Source: Plakobranchus ocellatus
Taxonomy: Eukaryota > Mollusca > Gastropoda > Plakobranchidae
DNA length: 34,363 bases
Reading direction: 5' to 3'
Assembly: GCA_019648995.1 (NCBI GenBank)
Contig: BLXT01003003.1
Span: forward strand, 381,055 to 415,417
The position numbers and the translations under genes are program-made. Under the pieces are notes generated by a model. It had not been told where the DNA came from and did no database searches. It was given only the letters and a program-made list of their open reading frames with translations. Shown piece by piece: positions 29,201-34,363 of the stretch. Position 1 is the first letter of the stretch. Each line of letters starts with the position of its first letter.

Positions 29201-32200
29201 GGCCATGACGATCCCACATTAGACCCATCTAGACAACGAGGCTATGGAGACCCCAAATGAGGTCCTTCTGGATGAGGCTAGGGAGACTTCAAATAAATAC
29301 TCCATGTAACATGTGATAGTATTACTCAACAAGACTTGCCACTACATTGCTGTCATTCATTCATTGTTTAAAGGATTTGAGTTTGATTGAGTGAATAAGG
29401 GATGTTTTAATTAGGAGATTCTATCTTGATAAAATTAATTTGATGAAGCATTAAATCTATGGAAGCCTGATAAAAGTAGTAACATACAAAATCAAACAAT
29501 TAAAATGACCACATCTAGCACAAACAAATCATTTTGTCATATTAAAAATCTGGATTTGAGTAATTAAAAAAGATGTTTTAATTCATTTCTTTTTTTTTTT
29601 GGTCTTCATACTAGTAGGGTAAAAACATTGTTTCCACTGGGGCCTGAACCCAGGACCTTTCGCATTTAGATGGATGTGATAACCACTACACTACAGAAAC
29701 TACATACGTAATGTAAGATAATTATAGGATTCTAATAATAGAGAATCTTTTGGGCCTGGACTTATGCAAAGCTTTTGCCTATTGTATATTTGGAAAGAGA
29801 GGTTAGGCTATGGTGTGTATGATAATGGTTGTTTGTGGTCGGCTTATGTTCCTGTAGGGTTCTTGTCAAAGGGACAAAGCTTATATTGGAAGAGTATTCT
29901 AATGTAGTCGTTGGGTGGCACACGGGCTAATGAGACTGCCCTGAGATCTGCAGAGATCGGGGACAAAGCTTATATTGGAAGAGTATTCTAATGTAGTCAT
30001 TAGGAATAGAGATTGGAGAGAGTTTCTTTGAAAAAATCTTCCATGTTTATATCTTTTTTTTTTTTTTTTTTTACATAAATATTGCTAATTGTAATCCTAA
30101 TGTTTAAAAAAAATCTTTTTTCAATGTGTTATCACTTAGAGCAATGCCTAGATAGAAGATTTTAATGGGAAAGTACTCAGGTGAATGCTTTTTTCAAACT
30201 CATTCTGTAAAGAATGAATTTGATACAGATGAAACTTTGATTCGTTTGAAATGATGAATTTTTTTCAGAGATTGGCCTTTCACTTTATACATTCTGTCCC
30301 ATACTAAGCCTGTTTTATTGAAGGTGTTTCTAGTTTTGCATTCCCTGTTTTGTGTTTCACCTCATGTTCTGTGTGAGGCAGCCCCAGGGAGAGTTCTGAC
30401 AGATTTTTGGGCAATTCAATATGATTCTAAATGAGATTTGCAAAATAAGGCTTTTTTTTTTTTAATTAATACTTTCACTATTTTCAGATTATTGAAAAGC
30501 ATAAAGCAGTTCTAGTGAAATTTGATGAAACTTATCCATATGGTGGAAAGCAGGATACATTCAAAGAAGTAGCCAAATCTAGTGTGTCCCAGCCTGAATT
30601 GCTTGTTGCCGAGGTTCATGTGGCAGGTATTGTATTTGTGCGATGTAGACTAAGAAATTTGTGTTGTAGTTTTATTGGGTTTTTTTAATTTGGTTTTGTT
30701 TTTTTTTCCACTTGAGTCCTAATTTGCCACTTGCGCTTATCATGACCAGAATTACAAATATCTTGTAATCCTGAGTAGATGAGTTCTGAGTTATCTTTTC
30801 CAAAAAAAAAAAATTCAATAGAGATAAAAATTTTGTGCTTAACATTTTCCATGGAAAAAATGGGGTTCCAGACTTGAGTAGCAAAAAAAGAATAAAAAAT
30901 TTTTTTTTTCATTTAATTATGATCTCTTAGGCCAATAAACATATTTCATTTCTTCTTTCTCTTACATGACCAATGCTTACTTTATGTGCTTAATTATAAA
31001 TTGTGATTTCTAATTTAAGGAGTAGCTATTGGTTTATAATTTTCTTACTTTTTTTTTTTCGCTTTTCCAACAATAAGACTATGGAGAGAAGGACAATACA
31101 GATTTAGCTGAGAGATTTGCCATTACTAAAGAAGCCTTCCCAGCCTACAGGCTTTTCATAAATGGAAATTCTAAAGCAGCGATCTCTTACACTGGAGATA
31201 CTTTACAGGCTGATAGTATTAAAAATTTTATAATGGCTGAATCAGGTATGTGTGTTAAGTTATATTTTTATTTTACAAAGTTCACATCAAGAAGATTTAA
31301 TCAAATTTAATGGTATCTGCCTTACGTAAGGACAGGATCTATCCTTTTTGTGGCTGAATACTAGAGAAAAAGTTATACTTTTTTCTTCTAATTTTTTTTC
31401 CTGAGCAACTGTGCAAATAACTTTTAAATTTCTTAACTTGCTGCATAACACAATAAGTACAAGTGCTGTATACTCAAACCTGGAGATACAGTGTTAGCTC
31501 AATAGGGTGTGCTGTAAATGAAAAGTGTGTAACAACATGTTTATGCATAATTACAAGTTCTTCACCTTCATTTAGTATTGTGATTTACAAAAGGTATAAA
31601 TATAATAGGCCTCTTATTTATTTCTTAGCTTTTTCAAACCTGAGCCCCTTCTGGCTGTCATCCGCTCCTACCTGGGCTCCTCAACAAAATAGCTGAATTC
31701 AGCGTAGGGTACAGATAAATTTATCAGGAGAATGATGAGGATATCATTTACTGAAAATCTAGATCTAAATTTTCTTCCTGAAATCTATTTCTTTTACCAT
31801 CTATCTTAATCTTCAGGTCTATATTCATCCATAGATTTTGATCAAGATGTCTAGATCTATTTATCGGCTCTTCTAATTCATTGCCATTGCTGATACTGTC
31901 ATTATAAGGGTAATCTTGGTCAAATTCTTGTTTAACCTCATCAGAATCAATGATTTGTTCATATATATTCGCATTAAAAAATTTTGTTGTGGGGGTTTCC
32001 CTGACAATTTCTCTGGTTACTGTGGTGCTCTCTTCATGTCATAAATTTTTTAAAATTTCACAAAAGATGCAGACAAAAAAGCTGAGCTCATGGTGGCAGC
32101 CATTTTTAAACAATTTAACCTCATGTGAAGACAAGAGAAACCTGATTAATCGAATATTTTCAGAGTCTTAGTGAGGTTCTATTATTTCTGGTCTACCTGA

Positions 32201-32692
32201 AATCAGGCAGAGATCCATTGGAGGGAACCCGCTTAACCAGGAATCCGGTCTGATGAGGTTAAACTTTAGTTTTGTCTGTGGCAAAAAAATTGTTTTAAAA
32301 CTAGGAAGGTTATTTTGAAATAAATGCCGAATTGAATTACCCTTTTTTTTTTCCCCCAAGGTTTATGGCTTGGTCGTCCTGGCTGCTTAGAAGAGTTTGA
32401 TAAACTGGTCCCGGACTTTCTCAAAGCCTCTGATGATAAAAAAACGGCCTTGTTGCAGCAAGCTGAAGAGGCTGCCAGTAAGCTCACTAAAGAAGAGGAT
32501 AAGGCCGCCGCAGATACATACATCAAAACCATGAAGAAAGTTTTAGACAAGGGTAACAGTTTTATCCAGGATGAAGTGAAACGAGTGGAAAAATTACGCT
32601 CAGGGAAAGTCAGTGATAACAAGAAGCAGCAACTTGGAGATAGACTAAATATTTTGGCTTCATTTCAGTTAGGTTTAAAAGATGAGCTCTAA
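25985..32692 (+). CDS. ERP29: ERp29, endoplasmic reticulum PDI-like chaperone (four exons, complete)
   Basis: Exons 25985-26125, 30488-30626, 31078-31245 and 32361-32692 join in phases 0, 1 and 1. They give 259 residues plus TAA, against about 261 in human. A signal peptide (core SLVLLALFAFIC, likely cleavage after HIHA at residue 31) leads into a thioredoxin-like b domain: VLVKFDETYPYGGKQDTFKEVAK, split over the exon, then LLVAEVHVADYGEK and YTGD. Exon 4 encodes the ERp29 C-terminal helical domain (PF07749-type): GLWLGRPGC.EEFDKL, then YIKTMKKVLDKG, then LNILASFQ, ending KDEL. There is no CxxC, as expected for ERp29, so it acts as a chaperone and escort rather than a thiol oxidase. The single family cysteine is present at residue 158. 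Its fly homologue, Windbeutel, is needed for folding and export of Pipe. Met5 and Met14 are alternative starts that keep the signal core. Confidence 0.95.
28716..28730. promoter_or_regulatory. Perfect AGGTCA inverted repeat with a three-base spacer (IR3, ERE consensus)
   Basis: AGGTCA-TGC-TGACCT equals the consensus estrogen response element bound by nuclear-receptor dimers. A further TGACCT half-site follows at about 28768-28773. It lies in ERp29 intron 1, 2.7 kb after exon 1. Binding is not shown by the sequence alone. Confidence 0.45.
29237..29294. repeat. Imperfect direct repeat, period 36
   Basis: GAGGCTATGGAGACCCCAAAT at 29238-29258 recurs as GAGGCTAGGGAGACTTCAAAT at 29274-29294, in ERp29 intron 1. 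Confidence 0.65.
29590..29700 (-). pseudogene. tRNA-Val-derived sequence with poly(A) tail (tRNA pseudogene or SINE)
   Basis: On the minus strand, 29700-29630 starts GTTTCTGTAGTGTAGTGG and TTATCAC, which is the tRNA-Val 5' half with its A box. The 3' half includes GCGAAAGGTC and a B-box-like GGTTCAGGCC. The T stem (CTGGG/CCCAG) is perfect, and the acceptor stem (GTTTCTG/TGGAAAC) pairs with two G-T wobbles. The anticodon loop has only six bases, and two anticodon-stem pairs are broken, so it should not be a working tRNA. A T5 Pol III stop signal follows within ten bases. A short body and an A11 tail (T11 at 29590-29600 on plus) come next, which favours a retroposed copy. Confidence 0.72.
29871..29998. 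repeat. 39-base exact direct repeat separated by 50 bases
   Basis: The segment beginning GGGACAAAGCTTATATTGG and ending TCTAATGTAGTC at 29871-29909 recurs exactly at 29960-29998 (period 89). The spacer, GGGTGGCACACGGGC through GATCTGCAGAGATCG, is GC-richer than its surroundings and vaguely resembles the start of a tRNA-like SINE. This is either a recent local duplication or a rearranged insertion. Confidence 0.85.
31246..32360. other. ERp29 intron 3
   Basis: Donor G|GTATGT and acceptor CCCCAAG|GT bound this intron. It contains further CTAGATCT palindromes near 31758 and 31850. It holds no recognisable coding exon; the open frames at 31463-31696 and 31950-32171 have no known domain. Confidence 0.7.
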
Positions 32693-33250
32693 GCTGTTGT
32701 CTGTTTTCTTACGTGTTCTATTTCGTTTTTTTAAATATGAAACTGCATGCCTCATTAAAATGCAATACATAAAGCAATGTGTTGATTTCAGATTGATTGT
32801 ATTAATTTACGTTTATTTATAAAATATGGGAGCCATTTTATTCACTCTCCATAAGTTTTCCATTTTTCCATTAATGAAATATTTTATTTTATAATTTTTG
32901 TCTTTACAAGTGCAGCTTAAGATTCAGAATTTTTTGTCAGAGATAAAGCGAAAAAGTTTATGCCCTTATTCAACAAACACCTTGCTGTTTTTCATGATAA
33001 GGCATGATTCATTGAAACTTCTGTGTCATTTACTTATTGTATTATGTTGTGTGCTTGATGTTTTTATACATAGCATCAAAGATAAATCCAGATTTTTTTT
33101 TTGTTTTCATTAGAAGTGGAAATAATTTATCATATTTTTTTATTGTTTCTATTTCACAATTCTCAGTGTAGATAACGATGGACCTATTACAAAAGGAATT
33201 CCCTTGTCCCAGTTTAGTATTTATTAATAAAGTGTATGGAAACACTAAAG
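32693..33250 (+). other. ERp29 3' UTR
   Basis: This is AT-rich non-coding DNA from the TAA at 32690-32692 to just after a poly(A) signal. An ATTAAA variant lies near 32755, and the canonical signal is at 33226-33231. Confidence 0.6.
33226..33231 (+). terminator. Candidate ERp29 poly(A) signal
   Basis: AATAAA sits about 535 bases after the stop. It is followed within 30 bases by a GT-rich stretch (CCGTTTCTGGTTG), which fits a cleavage and polyadenylation site. Confidence 0.6.
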
Positions 33251-34363
33251 GCCGTTTCTGGTTGACTTGAATACAATTATTCTAGAAGTGGATTAAGGGA
33301 CTCCCCCATTTTTTTTTAAACATTCTTCATTGTGCAATTCCTGTTTTAAAAAATTGAGGAGGAAAAGAGAAAACTTACGTAAGCTAGTGCTCTCAGTCAA
33401 TTCTGCCTTTTTGGAGTTTCTTCAACATAAATCTTAAAAGAAAGAAACAAAACAACTAATCACCACAGTTCCAAGGAGTTATTTTTTAAAGAGGATTTGA
33501 TGAAATTATTATCTTGCATAAGTAAAGTGTCTTTGAGTACAGTTTGAATGAGCCTTCTCTTTTTTCTTTAAAAATTATCTTTTGACCTTTCTAGTTCTTG
33601 GTTTCAGCATTCCTCTGTAGTGTCACCAATGAGACATACATACAGTAGAAAATTCATAATGTGAGAGTCTTTAGGAATGGATCAGAGTTTAGAATGAATG
33701 AGAGCCAGTTGTTTGTTTTGTCTTTGTTCTTCATCATGGTCCAGAGAATGGCATGTGGCAATTTAGCATGTCTGTTTTGTACCAAAAGGTTTTTTTGTCT
33801 GTCATTCGCATGTATTTTCAGTTTCATGCAATGCCTTCAACATATGGTCTCGACTTATGTGATGTTTTATATTTTTTAACAGCTGAGGCGTGAGGCAATT
33901 CATTGAGTGCTATGACTTATTGGACTTCGGCTTTTAAGGTTTCCACTGTATGTTTCAAAAGTAAAAATTGTTATTAAAAAAAAATAAAACTGAAATTATT
34001 GTTGACCATGAACTTGAACTAAATGTCCCAAGCTTCCTCATTTTGTGTGATTAAATGTTTTAAATAATTACATAAATATAGTGTGACTTTAAAGTTGGGG
34101 TGGTAACATGAATTTATGTGAACCCACCAAAATAGATCCATCCATGTAAAAAAATCCTGTTTAGTGATGGAAAAATTTTCTATGCATCTAAAACCTTTAG
34201 ATCATTAACATTAGGGTGAGCTAGGGTAATTCCACCCCCCACTAAATGAAAGTGGGCAAACTGGATCAATGTTTTGTACTGCATTTGGATGTTCCTCAAT
34301 GGAGGCAAAATTTAAGCACACAAGAATTGATACAGTTTACTCTCCTTTGTATGTGGGGGGGGG
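33251..34363. other. Gene-free downstream stretch
   Basis: No recognisable gene, repeat or RNA is seen on either strand. The open frame at 33661-33879 is hydrophobic and Cys/Phe-rich without a known domain and looks like chance. The window ends in a run of nine G, like the homopolymer at the 11.3-kb gap. Confidence 0.55.

Larger units (their letters stand above)
26126..30487. other. ERp29 intron 1 (4.4 kb)
   Basis: Donor AAG|GTAGGT and acceptor TTTTCAG|ATT bound this intron. It holds a perfect AGGTCA inverted repeat, a tRNA-Val-derived element, an 89-base duplication and a 36-base repeat, each listed separately. Open frames inside it (for example 28206-28418 and 28784-28972) show no recognisable domain. 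I see no further coding exon, which agrees with the uninterrupted ERp29 protein. Confidence 0.75.

Noticed and set aside
29630-29700. Functional tRNA-Val gene
   Set aside because: The anticodon loop has six bases and two anticodon-stem pairs are lost.
1-34363. CRISPR arrays, operons, prophage or other prokaryotic systems
   Set aside because: None is present. Introns, poly(A) signals and LINE relics show this is animal nuclear DNA.

Overview
This is animal nuclear DNA: AT-rich, with small exons in large introns, GT-AG splice sites and several degraded non-LTR retrotransposons. No prokaryotic gene layout, CRISPR array or intact virus is visible. The LINE relics and the many short TCTAGATC-type palindromes resemble what I know from lophotrochozoan genomes. 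I infer a mollusc, probably a heterobranch gastropod, but the species is not determined by the sequence. The three assembly gaps (11290-11329, 21746-21777, 25362-25365) lie next to homopolymer or tandem-repeat DNA.

Layout. (1) 1-2577, plus strand: the 3' part of a TLC-domain membrane protein of the TLCD1/TLCD2 family (exons 1022-1104 and 2053-2577). Its upstream exons lie outside the window. (2) 2578-11289: 8.7 kb with no coding exon, T-rich on the plus strand, with scattered poly(A) signals and a good candidate end at 11222-11227. This could be a very long 3' UTR or intergenic DNA. It holds a MITE-like inverted-repeat element, an AU-rich element and a stem-loop. (3) 11330-15387: a relic of a LINE RNase H region, then non-coding DNA. 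(4) 15388-24094, minus strand: a ten-exon gene whose N-terminal half is clearly SKA2, a spindle and kinetochore-associated subunit. Its 3' exons encode a winged-helix domain like the microtubule-binding domain of SKA1. Two more LINE relics lie in its introns. (5) 24095-25984: a divergent intergenic region with a GATA/GA microsatellite and an island of TCTAGATC-type palindromes. (6) 25985-32692, plus strand: a complete four-exon ERp29 gene (ER-lumen PDI-like chaperone) ending in KDEL. Its large first intron holds a perfect AGGTCA inverted repeat and a tRNA-Val-derived element. (7) 32693-34363: the ERp29 3' UTR and downstream DNA without a recognisable gene.

The three genes belong to unrelated cell processes (membrane lipid composition, chromosome segregation, ER secretory folding). 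They are ordinary neighbours, not a pathway. The observation most worth following is the SKA2 gene. All ten exons join in compatible phases into about 284 residues, versus about 121 in human SKA2. The added C-terminus looks like the winged helix known from SKA1. Retention of one intron would give a truncated product close to the vertebrate design.
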